Both the position numbers and the translations under genes were made by a program. 64,000 nucleotides of DNA from Rhodamnia argentea (taxonomy: Eukaryota; Streptophyta; Magnoliopsida; Myrtales; Myrtaceae): NCBI RefSeq assembly GCF_020921035.1, contig NC_063158.1:20136178-20200177 (forward strand). The letters run 5' to 3'. Below the pieces are notes generated by a model. It was not told where the DNA came from, made no database searches, and worked only from the letters and a program-made list of their open reading frames with translations. Position 1 is the first letter of the stretch. Each line of letters opens with the position of its first letter. Shown here one piece after another: positions 11,850 through 24,350 of this stretch.

Positions 11850-12435
11850 GGGGATATGATGAAGTTGGTAGACGCTATGGACTCAATTTGTTTGAGCCTT
11901 GGTATGGAAACCTACTAAGTGACAACTTTCAAATTTGAGAACCCTTGGAATTAAAGATGGGCAATCTTGAGCCAAATCTCATTTTTTGAACTTCAACAAA
12001 ACAATAAGGGTTCACAAAGTGAGAATAAAAAAAGGATAGGATAGGTGGAGAGACTCAGTGGGAGCTATTTTAACAAAGAGAGTTAACCATGTTACGTTGG
12101 TAAAGGAACCTTTTTCTCAAAACACGAGAAAGGGAAAGGATAAACCCAAGTACATACGTATACATATCGAATACTATCTCAAGTGATTAATGATGCGAAT
12201 ATTTTAAAAGGAAAGAATTGTTGCGAATAAATTCTAAGTTGAAGAAAGAATTGAATATTCATTGATTAAATTATTTTTTCCATGGTCTAATAAGTCTTTT
12301 GAAGAACCGATTAATCGGATGAGAATAAAAATAGAGTCTCATTCTACATGTCAATACCGACAAAAATGAAATTTATAGTAAGAGGAAAATCCGTCGACTT
12401 TAAAAATCGTGAGGGTTCAAGTCCATCTATCCCCA
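11850..12435 (+). pseudogene. trnL-UAA: Plastid trnL(UAA) pseudogene with group I intron
   Basis: The 5' exon begins GGGGATATGATGAAGTTGGT at 11850 and ends near 11884. The intact plastid exon reads GGGGATATGGCGAAATTGGT. The intron begins TTGAGCCTTGGTATGG. The 3' exon (about 12388-12435) contains CCGTCGACTTTAAAAATCGT and ends in CATCTATCCCCA. Mutations in both exons and nuclear location make it non-functional. Confidence 0.85.
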
Positions 12436-12610
12436 AAAAAGGACCATTTGACTCCTTAAATTAACAATTTATCCTATATCTTTTTTTTCATTTTTTCTTT
12501 TGAAATCCAAAAAAATCTAGGGCATGGATAAGACTTTTTCTACCCCTTCGTCTTTTTAATTGACATAGAACTAAGTCATCTAGTAAAATGAGAATGATGT
12601 GTAAGGAATA

Positions 12611-12680
12611 GTCGAGATAGCTCACGGGTAGAGCAGAGGACCGAAAATCCTCGTCACCAGTTCAAATCTGGTTCTTGGCA
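12611..12680 (+). pseudogene. trnF-GAA: Plastid trnF(GAA) pseudogene
   Basis: The sequence GATAGCTCACGGGTAGAGCA, then the anticodon loop CCGAAAATCC and T arm CCAGTTCAAATCTGG, matches plastid tRNA-Phe. It is about 70 bases instead of 73, with deletions in the D loop and variable region and a mismatched acceptor stem, so it is probably not functional. Confidence 0.85.
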
Positions 12681-12719
12681 CATACTTAATTTGTATAACT
12701 ATCTATTCCATAAATGAAA

Positions 12720-13838
12720 TTGATATCTACAACTTAATTGATGTGGACCAACATACATATTCATTCATAGTATAGATCACGATACATCCTTACCCATCTT
12801 GCATGTGGAACTATATTCCTTTATTTTATAGCTATAGCTGAGGAAAATTTCTAGAAAGAGTATAAGCTTGCGGAACCTATGCACTTCTAAGAATATCACT
12901 TCATGCAATCGTCAAATGTATCTCGGCTTTGACTTAAGCGATACAAAAGGGGATGATATGTCCATTGGCCCCAGCATAAACAAGTGCACCCTAGACTCAA
13001 ATAACTTATTTTCAGGCATAATTGGATAGAAAGAGCTCTGCTGATTGCAATTACTCATCATAATGATCATATTGTGTTCTAACAACAATTTTTGTCCAGC
13101 ATGCTTGGCAAGAGCTGCAATCAAAGAATTAAGCCTACCTTAGAGATGGCGAGTGATTTTCAAGTCTATTTACTATGTACAATCCTTGAACAACATTTGG
13201 ACTTTAACTTTTGGTACTTGTTCCTTTTACTTTGTCAATGTCAGAAACAAAAATGTAAGTTCGATTCTAACAAAGACCAATAGATCCATGAATGATGTTG
13301 CACCCAATCAATCAGATGATTGAACATAATCTTTTGTTCAAAAGAATCTAAAAAAAAAATTGATTATTGTGTGGGGCTCTCAAATATTATACACATGACA
13401 TGTGATACTAACATAGGAAATAATTCTTTTTAATTCATGTGGATTTTTGCTATTCAAAAAGAAATAAAATAACCATTTCATGTGAAAATAGATGAGTCGT
13501 TCACTCTTTTAAAAGAAAAGGACTCAACTCCCTTTCCGTGAGCATCGCGGTCCATCTAAGACATGATGAACAATTCATTGAATTAGATTTCAAAACCAGA
13601 TACGAGTTGATTTTAATCCTCGTCCACCCTCATAATTAGTAAATCTACCCATCAGATATGCATAATCTTCTAGACATTTTTAATATGGAATAGATATATG
13701 GACTCCTCTAGACATTTCTAATCTTATTTAATGGAATATTTAGAACAGACTATGAGGGAAATTCCTTAATATTGTTCTCTAACTATTAGATCCTCAAGAA
13801 TCTCTATGAAACAAACAGTTTATAAGGAAATTTATTAT
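12720..13838. other. AT-rich stretch of uncertain origin
   Basis: No gene recognised. It may continue the organelle-derived insertion, since it is AT-rich and adjoins trnF, but I could not match it to a specific organellar gene. Confidence 0.35.
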
Positions 13839-14465
13839 TTATTTTTTTATGCGGCAACGGCATGGTGGTCGATGGTCGATCGCAGCGGGCGACGGTTGGC
13901 AACGGACACGACCGGCGAAAATCGTCGGTTGGCGGCGAAAGCGGCCAACGAAAGTTGGCAATGAGCGATGATCGGTGGTTGGCAAGTGGGCCGATGGAGG
14001 TCGACGGTGGTCAATGGTCGCGGATGGCAATGGGTGATAGCCGATGGTGGTTGGCTACTGGGGACGGTTGAAAGGTGGCGGTCGGCGGAGGTCTGTGGTG
14101 GGCGGGGTCAAGCAATAGGCGATGGTGGTCGTGGCAACGGTCGATGGAGATTGGCGATGGGCGGAGGCCGACGACGATCCACGGCTACGGAGGTTGGCGG
14201 AGATGGATATGATCGAAAAATGGATGGGGAGAGAAGTACTTCTTTGAGTTGGAGAAACTATTTTTTTTAACTTCTCAAATTGGGGAAAAAAACAACTTCA
14301 GAAATGAAAATTCATTTCAGAAGTGAAAATTTCTTTCATAAGTAAAATTTTTACCAAACAGATTTCTGCTTTAGAAGTTACATTATCAAACGAATTTCTG
14401 CTCCAAAAGCACTTTTAGAACAGAAATCCACTTCCGTAAGTGTTATCATACGCATCCTAAAACAC
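13838..14465. mobile_element. Non-autonomous element with GC-rich degenerate minisatellite core
   Basis: 13860-14215 is a degenerate repeat built from words such as GGTGGTCGATGG, GGTTGGCGATGG and GGCGGAGG, in sharp contrast to the AT-rich surroundings. 14255-14465 carries repeated AGAAATGAAAATTCATTTC-type inverted words and ends ATCATACGCATCCTAAAA, a terminus common in plant MITEs. Long ORFs on both strands here follow from repeat composition and are not genes. Confidence 0.5.
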
Positions 14466-14469
14466 TTTT

Positions 14470-15246
14470 GGGACAACAAACTCGCAAGTCACAAAAAGTT
14501 GGTAGTAACCAAATACTGTTGGTCTGGGACTAAAAGAAAGAAATGAACAATGTCATTCCATGATGCCAGAAAATTTCATTGATTACAAGGTAGCTAAAAG
14601 AGCTGCAATTACTCTCTTCCTATGCAAACAATACACAGGATATAATCGACATATACCCGTGCATCCATGGAAGAGAATACGTGAGGACGATTTAGATCAA
14701 AGGCGTCATCCATATTGGCGACAATCTTCCTGACAAAAGAACTTCCTCCCATGCCTACAATTCAAGCACAAGGATTACTTGCACAGAAACGCATCAGCTG
14801 GAGTTGGGGAAGATGCAATTTAGTACCCATGAAACTACGCAAGTGCTCTGACGATATAAGTTCGCTAAGGAGGAGAACACGTCTCACAACATCCAACCAA
14901 AATGTACCGGCTCAAGACGTGTACAATGATCTCATCTTACCGTATCTTATCTAGTCACCTAAAGGGAAAAAATTAAAGAAGGATTTCACTAAAGCTAATA
15001 CAGCCCAGCGTGGTCATAGACAGCACAGTGGCATTTGCTTAAAGGAGAGAGAATTTGTCCTCCCATAGGAGTTAGAATAAGAGCACCTATAGAATAATGA
15101 GCCACAATAAAAAACCACACATCATCAGAGTATGCTTTACAAGATATGCTTCTTATGCACTGAGTTATGTCTGAAGAAATGTTGACAGCTCGTGCGGTGG
15201 AAAGGAGCAGATTATTAAGATGATTCCTCTCGTACTTTGGCTTATT

Positions 15247-15280
<34 letters not shown>

Positions 15281-15680
15281 CAAAAAGGCATTTCAAGGAT
15301 TTCAATCATCTTAGATTCTTTTAGGGATAATTAGTCGTATACTCTTCACTTAGGTACAGCAAAAAGTACATATCCATACAATTAAGGTGGATTCTACTTG
15401 AAGCAGTTTAGGGAGGTACCCCCTTGGTACCTTCTTAATGAAATCTTATCTATCATGCAAAAAACAAAAACAAAAAAAGGTTGACAATGTTGAAGCAAGC
15501 GTATGTCACCATCTTTGGATATGCACTGTAATAATACTACGAGAAACACAATCCAGGTTTTACTCCAAAGTAGGATGGCGCCAGACCTTGATGGTAATAA
15601 AACAAGCTAAATCAATTAATCAAAATCCAAAAGCAGCAGTCCCTGCATAGATTGAAACAAAATAAAATGTACCTCAAAAG
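14470..15680. other. 3' flank of the IMP1-like gene
   Basis: No coding region supported. It probably contains the 3' UTR of the reverse-strand IMP1-like gene. A (GA)n microsatellite lies at 15248-15278. Confidence 0.5.
15248..15278. repeat. (GA)n microsatellite
   Basis: Perfect GA dinucleotide run of about 30 bases. Confidence 0.95.
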
Positions 15681-15682
15681 AC

Positions 15683-17918
15683 CTACGAATCTTCTTTGGC
15701 TTTTCCATGTAGAGAGCCAAAGCTTTTGAGTGGCCATATCTGCTGACAGAATCATTTCAAATAAGTGGTGCATAGGGCAGGATCAAGTAAAGATCTATGC
15801 ATTTTTCTCTGATGTTTCAATTGCGCATAAGAAAAGCAATGAGGAAGGAGGCCTCTTGACCCAAACAACATATTCAAGCAAGGAAGCAAAAAAGTTAGAT
15901 ATCTTGAAGAGAACAAGCATTCCAGAAAATTTTTGTTTGCTCACAAAAATCAAAGGAGAAAACCGAATTACTTCCTTTCACAACATGCTCCAAATGGAAT
16001 CTGGGGAACGCAGCATTCTAAGGACTAAAAGAACACCCTGCTTCCACATAAGTGTGCACCGTCATGCACAGACATGGGCCCAAGTTCAAATGTCTTTTGG
16101 CTCTATTGACATTTTGGCTTATAATATCAACATAATTTCAGAAGGTACAACACCATCTTCCATCTTTCCAAGGGCTGCCTATTATCATGAGTCAAATATG
16201 AGGAAACATGTGAGGGGCGGTGAACTTGCAATTGCACTCCAGAAAATGCAAAAAGAGTCGCCCCTCGTCGCCTTTCAATATGGATGACATCTCAATCTCT
16301 AAGTCTACCAATCCCATAACTTGCTGTACCAGGGGAATTCTATAGAGTTGTCCCTCTTCGCCTTTCAATATGGATGACATCTCAATCTCTAAGTCTAGCA
16401 CACAAATCTGCTTGCAGTTGCAGCTACCCATCTAGCAAAGTATATTGATTTCGTTTCAATTGAGGCTGGCCGGACAGATCAACAGCAATGGAATACTATC
16501 ATAAAGCACCCTTTTTCCAAATTAATCACTCATTGTAGTTTTGTTCAACCAGAGACTGACTGCATGAACTTCTTCTTGTACAAAGCAAATGCAAGTTCAC
16601 AGATGTTCTCCGCCCATAATCAACTTACCAGATATCACTCTAAAAGAAATCTCAAGTTATACAATTTCCAAAAACATCTGCAAGCTATACAAAAGTTAAA
16701 TATAGAGAAAGATCTAGTGGAATCACTACCTTACTAGCTTCAAGGCCTTAACATAATAGTAAAACAGAAGTATTGGAGAAAAGGGAAAAGAATATGCCGA
16801 AATGGTCCAATGAATAAGCATACTCACCCTCCAGAATAATTTGCCTTCTACAAGACCATAGGACACAGCCCCAAAAGTTCGTGAATCTCTAGAATTATAT
16901 ATGTAATCTCCTTGAACCCATACATTTCCCCAAGGAACCTACACAGACATGGGGACTCCAGATGACATTTCACTTACTGTAATACAATACACAGGCAAAA
17001 ATGCAGACAAAGTGGAGTAATAAAGGTAAACTTTTTGAGATATTACAGGGAGCATAGTAAAAAAATAACACGAACCAGACATTATCTTTATAACTCTGAC
17101 ATGGAAACCAAAGACATCAACTTTAACAGCATACCAGAAAATAACAAAATAAAGGAAAACTTGACACGCCTCTCTAAAAGAAAGTGAAATTGACAGGAGA
17201 GCAACTGCGAATTATGTCAACTTGTTCCATAGTCCCTAGCAACCTCTCATTAAAACAACAACAATAACGGTTCAAGACATACAAGATTCATCAAGAAGCA
17301 TCATCAACCAGCGCTATACTATTTAGAACTGAGCAAACATCGCTAACTAGTTCCAATGAATTGCCAGAATCCAATCCAAAGCAAAGAAATCAAAACGAAC
17401 AAAATCAAGAAAGCTGGTCACAAGTACCACACAAGTTCTTGATGCATCACTGTACTTGGGATCCACGAGGTAAGTAACAGTATCGCCTTCCACGCCCACG
17501 ATGCGCTTGATCAGAGTCTTCCTTGGATCCTCTGAAGAGCGCAAGAGCACCATGTCACCTCGACCCACTTTGCCGAGCCAGGTGGAGACCCGCTCCACAA
17601 GGACCAAGTCGCCAGTCGAGTTCAGGGTCGGGAGCATGCTTGGGCCGTAGGGCTGTGACACATAGAATCATCAACACCTGTTAACTAAAGAATTTCCTTG
17701 GAAAATTTTCCATTGTGTTTCTGGTACAAAATAAAAAGAAAAAGGGAATGGAATTGAAACTGCAAGGTATTTGATGATGATTCAATTTTTACCAACACAG
17801 GAGTGCAGACATAGGTGTCGATGGCATGGAGGAGGCACAGGAACTTGCCGACGCGAAGTGACTTTTGGAATCCTTCTACCACCAGATCAGTCCATAGCTT
17901 TAGACTTCCCACTACCAT
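15683..17918 (-). CDS. IMP1: Mitochondrial inner membrane protease subunit 1 (signal peptidase I family, four exons)
   Basis: IMP1 is a membrane-anchored S26 serine protease that removes sorting signals from intermembrane-space proteins. Reverse-strand exons are 17793-17918, 17428-17652, 16828-16938 and 15683-15739. All introns are GT-AG and phase 0, giving 519 nt (172 residues), close to the 168-170 usual for plant IMP1-like proteins. Residues 20-40 form the N-terminal membrane anchor (VGKFLCLLHAIDTYVCTP). The catalytic Ser is in PYGPSMLPTLN and the general-base Lys in RKTLIKRIVGVEGD. GNVWVQGDYIYNSRDSRTFG is the conserved substrate-pocket box of the family, and the tail is IWPLKSFGSLHGKAKEDS. 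ATG at 17918 was chosen because it fits the family N terminus. An upstream in-frame extension to 18083 exists but lacks family features. A GC-rich block at 20530-20740 may hold a distant 5' UTR exon. Confidence 0.88.
16257..16400. repeat. About 45-bp direct repeat in an IMP1 intron
   Basis: The segment CGCCTTTCAATATGGATGAC plus the following ATCTCAATCTCTAAGTCTA occurs at about 16270 and again at about 16360, some 92 bp apart and nearly identical. A simple local duplication. Confidence 0.85.
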
Positions 17919-20900
17919 TGATGAGACTATGTCGCTGGCTATGTCTATCTGGAAGGTCGTTTGCTGTGTCCGAACTAACCGTGAGTCACTGTATAACACG
18001 CGTGACCACCTGTAACCAATTATGCTTTGCAAAGTCCTGTAGTATAGCAAGGGCCCCACTTTAGTACCTTTTGTACGAAACACCTGAATTGCATATAAAA
18101 AGTATTTTCCTTTTTGGAAACCTACAACAATACGATCCTAGTAAATTGTAAACTCCCCCATCACCCACTTCAAGGAATAAGTACAACTGTGCAACATATT
18201 GTAAAAAGAAAATGACATGTCCAAAGTCAGTTTCAAAGCAGCATGGAATCTCCCCTTGTGACATTCTTTCTTGATCCTTGCAAATGCACATTTTTCCCTT
18301 TATCTTTGGCCTTCTTCTACAATAGACATGACCTACCAAAGTAACCGATTTTCAAATGGACTTGCCTGAATGAAGTCACTCATTACACAATAAGCTCTTC
18401 CATTTTCTGAATCTCCTAGCGATAACTCAATAAACAGTGAAAAAGCACGGCTTTTAATCCACAAAGTTTGATGACATAATCAAGGGAGATGACATCAACC
18501 AACCTGTGAGCTAAATGAACAGTTCCCCACCCCACTATTTAATTGTTGCACTTATCTCAACACCTCCGTCTCCTTTTCTTTTTCACCTTTGCATTATCTA
18601 GAAATCTGCCCAGACAATAGAAGGTTAGTCTTTACAAAATGTATGCTTCACCAAATCAAGTAATGGATCAATTTGAGTGCTAAATGCTGCTGTTTACCTA
18701 ATATCAGACTAAAAACAGCACTAGAGGTTGTTGCTCGGCCAGCCCAAGAATTGCACTAAGGGGTGTCGTTCAGGTTGCGACAGCACAGGAACAGCACTAT
18801 TGGGTGCTTTTCATGCTATTGTAGCACCTGAACAGCATCCCCCGGTGCGTTTAACTGCTGTTACAGCAATGATGGGTGCCAAAACAACCTAAACAATGGC
18901 TGGAGTACTATTACAGTTACTAAAGGTCCTCTAAGTGTTGGTTCTGCATGTAAACAGTGACCAATTAAAAAATTATAAATTAACAGATGGAAATATCAGC
19001 AAAAAGGAAAGTAGTTCAACTCCAGTCAATCACCTCTTTCTATAAATCGTACGATGAAGTTAAAAAATCAACACATCAAGCAACAAAAGAACCATACTCA
19101 TACATTTTTTTGTCTACACAAAGATACAACTAAGAGACATAGCCAGCCACAAGTTAATACCAAACAATTTTAAGCGTGGCAAGTTCCCTCAATCTTAAAA
19201 TCAACTCCAAAACTGCAAATAAATTTGGAGTTCTCAAGTTTACAGGTCAGTAGCAGTTTCAACTTTCAGGCAATATAAAGATAGAACAGAGGTGGTTTTG
19301 TTTGCAATCATGATGAAATCATCCTACTTAAATTTATGCCTATAACTTAGACTTGTAATCACCTCACCTTGAAAAGTATAATTTTCTGTTTTTCAAAAGC
19401 CCAAAACAGAGACAGATTATTGACTATGAAAACATTAATGCTATAGCATTTGATAATAGCATTGAAGTAGTAAACTTTTTCTTGTAGTATGAGAAAGGTA
19501 TGACAATTTAAATATACTTGAGTTTGCAATATTGTACTTAAAAATATTTAGTTAAGCCAAAGAATTAGATGTGTAATTAACATCATTTTCACTAAACAAC
19601 ATATCTCACGTTTGATTGCTAGTTATACTTTTTATTATTTTATTGCACGACAAAACCTTTCAATCGCAAGTTACATTGTTAAACTAAATATCAACTAGTT
19701 AGTTTTAACTGATGCCTTTATTTAGCTTAATAAGTGTTGACACAGTTCAACACAAGGACATAAGATCTTTCCATCCTTACACGACTTAGCAAACACAAAC
19801 TCAAGAAGTATAATAGCTCCTTCCATTCCATGTGTCGATTATCAGTCCAAGAAGAAGGATAGATCCACCTCATGTACATCAGATGAGAAAGCACTAAACT
19901 GAAACTAGTTAAGAAACTATTCGAATAAAACACAAGACAAGTAAATTCTTTTACCTCTAACAAAATACTACCAGGGCGACATGTGCATGTCACAGGCTGC
20001 ATCTATCATAGGCAAATACAAGTAAAGAAGGAACTCTTACTTCAAAGAGAGTCAATCATCGCAATATGTTTTAGTAAGTCTAGACAAATAATCGCATCCC
20101 ATTAACCTAAACATAAGGATCAAATTTAAAAAAAAAAAATTCTTATCTCATCTCGAATACGGTCAATCATGTAATCAATTTGGATATTTGCAGAGAGTAG
20201 TAAAGAGACCAAAAAGTAAATGGGATCACATTCCACTTTAAGAGATGTCTCTAGCAACCTGGTTTGGTGTTCGAGGAACATATCTGACGTTTAGGAGTGT
20301 GCATGGGATGGGGATCCCCCACCAACGCCCTGAGCCCATTGCCCCACCCAAGCCCCCGCGCCCCCCCTCCCCCGGTCGGAGGCAAAAATTTCGGCTAACA
20401 ATTTCTCAATCAATTTTTTCTAAACGTATCCCTGTTTTGACACAACTGATCAACTCAGCAGCATACACATAAGCTTCCAGAGAGAAAATCAGCTGACTTA
20501 ACGCACCAAAAAGGAAAAACAGAGAGCCACGGCGGCGGCGGCGGCATGGGTACCTGAGGGTCCAACGACGACGTCGGGGCTTGCGTGGGATCGGGGTCGT
20601 GGCGTGCCGTCGCTGCAAGGGAAGGGCGAGCGGCGAGGGCTAAGCCACCGCGAGCTACAGGGCGGCGAAGCCGTTGCGAGCGACGGGGGGAGCCTCGAAA
20701 GCGGCGGAGTGAGCCTCTCTATGAGAGAGCGACAATAGAAGAAATGGATAGACTTATAATTTACTTTTTAGCAAATTTTATTTCATTACCTGAGTTGCTT
20801 CGTTAAAAAAAAAAAAAAACAGCAAGTGATTAATTAATTAAAAGTAACCGTACAACGTTTTGCTAAGATTGTTTTATTTCTTCTTGCAAAATTAATTACT

Positions 20901-22442
20901 TTCTTTCAAATTATAGATAGGTTTTTTGTTTTTCCTTCCAAATTATTTTTCTCAACTCTTAGTTAGATTTTATGTGAATCATAAACGAGACTCGAGAAGT
21001 TTTTCTAGTAATTCGATAACATTAACATCGAGATGTTGCCATGGCAAATACATGTTTTTTTCGAAGATATTGATATTGCAAAAGAACATCGTAACTATAA
21101 TTAACAGTTGAAGTTATCTAATGACTTGTACGCAAGATTCTATTTTAATTGCTGGATTTACAATATAGTTGTAGTTTGGAAAATCACACTAAGATTGCCA
21201 TAATTTTCGGACGCTTACTTTAGTGCCAAAACTTTTCGAGATCATTTCAATGCCACATTATTAGAAAAATGATCACTTAAGTGTTATCACCCATTTAAGA
21301 TGCTAGAAAATCCGACGTGGTCTGCCAGCAAAGTGAGTCGGCTTTAATCGCTTTAAATGACATCGCATAGCACATATTTCCCCAAATTAAAAGAATTGGG
21401 GGGGACAAATTCACTTCTTCTTCAAACCCTAAATTGAGAACCAACTTACCTTGGGGGTAAAATTAGTAGCTCAAACTTAACGATAGAGAGCAAAACATCA
21501 TTGTGAACATCTTTACTAATTTTGACCATGTTAACTAACCACATTTCAATTCTGGAAAAACATAGGTTTTTGCAAATGTTAAATGCAAAAAGCACATTGC
21601 GTATAATATCATTTAAGTCTTATCCTATTTTAAATTTTATCCCGACCGCGGATCCCTCAAAATCGACAGTCATTAGGTCTACTGGTTTTGGGTCTAGACA
21701 CAACGAACAAAACACCCCCAAATGCATCGGCAATGAACTAAACGGAACAAATTAAGCAAGATTAGCCTCCCAAGATTACCTCATCGCCAACAAAAACACT
21801 ACAATCACATCAGGAAATCCACCATTTCATGAATCTCCTGGTCATCACATTGCATGCACGGGACGACACGATTTGTAGAATCTTCCAAGACCGAACTTAA
21901 AACACAAAATCAAAACTATTATAGTCAACAAACTTAAGTAATGTGTTTGATAAATCACACGTATTGTTGGTTATACTTATAACTAGATCCTCTCATCATG
22001 ACTCACCTAGCTCTCAGCAGGGTACAAAAGGGATAAACACAACGTTCTTCCATGTACGTGAGAATGTGATCTTATCTCCATTGATTCACTCTTCTTTTTG
22101 GCAAAATCTAGCCAACTTTGATCATGACGAGCTGCTAAACTCATCGAACTTGTCTAGACCCCGATTAATCTTCGTCGGAGACAATTAGGATATTCTAGCC
22201 ATCTCGTTTGATTATACGTATTTCGAGTTACGTTATTTTGTAATTCATCTAATTGATCGTGGCGGATAATGTACATTATCTACCCATGTTTAAACCTATA
22301 GATGCCTTGTATTTTGAGAAATTACACAAACCCATTTCTCTTCTGCACATATCTTATCTGTTCTAATTAGGTTCATCTCCAATTGAGCTCTCCATTAGTC
22401 AAGTCCAATCTCCAAGCTACTCTTCCATCAGAAATCTCAGAA
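17919..22442. other. Long intergenic stretch between IMP1-like gene and xylosidase pseudogene
   Basis: No complete gene found. 18710-18910 holds a degenerate run of AACAGCACTA/GGGTGC-type words. 20270-20400 and 20530-20740 are GC-rich; the latter has (CGG)n and could be the transcription start region of the IMP1-like gene (reverse strand). 21180-21380 resembles the GACACA/TTTAGGAC repeat arms seen elsewhere. The remainder is AT-rich without visible structure. Confidence 0.4.
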
Positions 22443-23462
22443 ATGCCTCATTTCGCCACAATCACCCTCATCTTTCTCGCTCTTTTTCTCGGCCTGTACG
22501 GCCGCAAGAACAGTTACAAAAGCCAAGCCTCCTAAATTTAGGGTTGACCATTTGTCCGCGTCGGCGTCGGCGTCGGTGTCGGCGCTGTCGCCTTCTTCTT
22601 CGAGTGCTGCTAACTACACTTAAGTGTGCGATGCCTCGCGCTATGCGAAACTCTCGGCCTTCTCGTTCTGCAATGCCTCGGGGCCCTACGAGGCAAGAGC
22701 GACAGATCTTGCGAAGCGGATGAATCTCGACTAGAAGGCACGGCAGCTTGGCAACCACGCCTATGGCGTCCTTAGGCTAGGGCTTCCCAAGTACCAGTGG
22801 TGGTCCGAAGCACACTACGGCGTCTCAAAAGTGGGCTTCGGGACCTTCTTCGATGACGTCGTCCCCGGCGCGACGAGTTTCCCCACTGTAATCCTCATGG
22901 CCGCCTCCTTCAACGACTCTGTATGGAAAAGTATTGGCCAGGTGAGCGAAACCCCTGCACTCAAAATGCACGTAACAATCACAGAATTAGAGGCTAAAAA
23001 CGACGCTATGCGTGCTTAACGCAGGCCGTTTCGACCGAAGCGAGAGCAATGTACAACCTAGGAAGAGCCGGGCTGACGTTTTGGAGCCCCAACATTAACG
23101 TGGTAAGAGACCCTAGCTGGGGACGAGCTCTGGAGACCCCCCCGGGGAGGACCCGTTCGTGGTCGGGATGTACGCCGTGAACTACGTCCACGGCTTGCAA
23201 GACGTCGAGGGAGCCGAGGCGGACGCCGCCGACCCGAACCAAAGGCCTCTCAAGGTCTCCTCAAGTTGCAAGCACTACGCAGTTTACGACGTCGACAACT
23301 GGAACGGGGTCGATCGCCCATTTTGACGGGACGGCAATCCTTCAAAAAAAAAATGTCCAGTCCCTCTTTCTCATTCTAGGGTTCACATCGGGCGATCGTG
23401 AAGCTGCCCGTTTTTTTTTTTTGGTAAGGGCGAAGCTGCCCGTTTTTCGTTCATAGAGAAGC

Positions 23463-23487
23463 AAAAAAAAAAAAAAAAAAAAAAAAA
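23463..23487. repeat. Poly(A) tract in xylosidase pseudogene
   Basis: About 25 consecutive A residues within a short low-complexity insertion (23340-23510) that breaks the BXL reading frame. The insertion also contains two copies of GAAGCTGCCCGTTTTT. Confidence 0.85.
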
Positions 23488-23942
23488 GAGAGAAACTTAC
23501 GTCGGTTGCTTGTCCTTGAAGGTGCACGAGCAAGATCCAATGGAGACATTTCTTAGGCCTTTCGAGATGTGCGTCAAAAACGGCGACGTTAGCAGCGTCA
23601 TTTGCTCTTACGATGCAATTCCTAATCTTAAAGGATAAGATTAGAGAAGAGTGGGATCTTCATGGGTATATAATAATATTATTATTATATTTATAAGAAA
23701 ACGCCTCGACCCATTTTCTAATTTCTTTTTTATTTTTGTTTATAGAGATTTATTTTGTTAATTTTTTTTAAAAATTTATTTTCAGGTATATAGTGTCCGA
23801 CTGCGACTCAATCGAAGTGATGGTGGACAATCACAAATTCCATAACGACTCAAATGAGGACGCCGTGGCAAGAACAATTAAAGCAGGCCAGTTTTGGCTA
23901 ATCTCCCTTAATTTCTTAATTCATTCGATTATTCGTTAAATG

Positions 23943-24350
23943 AAAAAAAAAGCCACAAAAAATCTCAAATTACGCTCATTGTGTCACATTATTATTATTT
24001 TTTTTGTGACATCAAAACTCAATGTGACGCATTTACCCTAAAATTTTTGTTTGTGACATACAAAACCCCAAACTTAAACTTATTGACATATTACCCTCCA
24101 TTAAAATTCCGTCAAATGATTTTAATCAGGCAAAACAACATCATTATTATTTCAATTAAGCCGAGTGGGCATTAACACCATTTGCTTTCGAGCATCCGTG
24201 TAGGCAAAATTTTGAAAGTGCTCGTTGACCGAATCTCGACGAAGAGTAAATGTGTCACCTACGTACAAATTTAAGGATTTTTTATCCCATAAAAAAGTTA
24301 AGATAAATGTGTCACAGTAAGCATGGTTTGGGATTTTTTGTGATTTTTTG
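23943..24350. mobile_element. MITE inside an intron or exon junction of the xylosidase pseudogene
   Basis: The left end AGCCACAAAAAATCTCAAAT and right end GGGATTTTTTGTGATTTTTT are inverted repeats, with internal GTGTCACATT/AATGTGTCAC words. It is the short relative of the element at 1100-2575. It interrupts the gene after VARTIKAG and before GLDLDCGDYY. Confidence 0.6.

Larger units (their letters stand above)
11790..12720 (+). other. Nuclear plastid DNA (NUPT): trnT-trnL spacer, trnL(UAA), trnL-trnF spacer, trnF(GAA)
   Basis: The stretch follows the plastid gene order exactly. It has trnL 5' exon, the group I intron start (TTGAGCCTTGGTATGGAAAC), trnL 3' exon, spacer and trnF. It differs from plastid sequence by many scattered substitutions and small deletions, so it is an old nuclear insertion and not a contaminating plastid read. 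The left boundary is uncertain (11700-11800). The right boundary lies somewhere after trnF; plastid origin of 12720-13830 could not be judged by eye. Confidence 0.85.

Noticed and set aside
12611-12680. Functional nuclear tRNA-Phe
   Set aside because: It is a mutated plastid trnF inside a plastid-derived insertion, with deletions that break the D loop and acceptor pairing.
13839-14270. Overlapping ORFs on both strands
   Set aside because: They arise from the stop-poor GC-rich minisatellite.
15730-16287. 185-residue forward ORF
   Set aside because: It lies antisense inside the last intron of the IMP1-like gene, shows no recognisable domain, and part of it spans a direct repeat.
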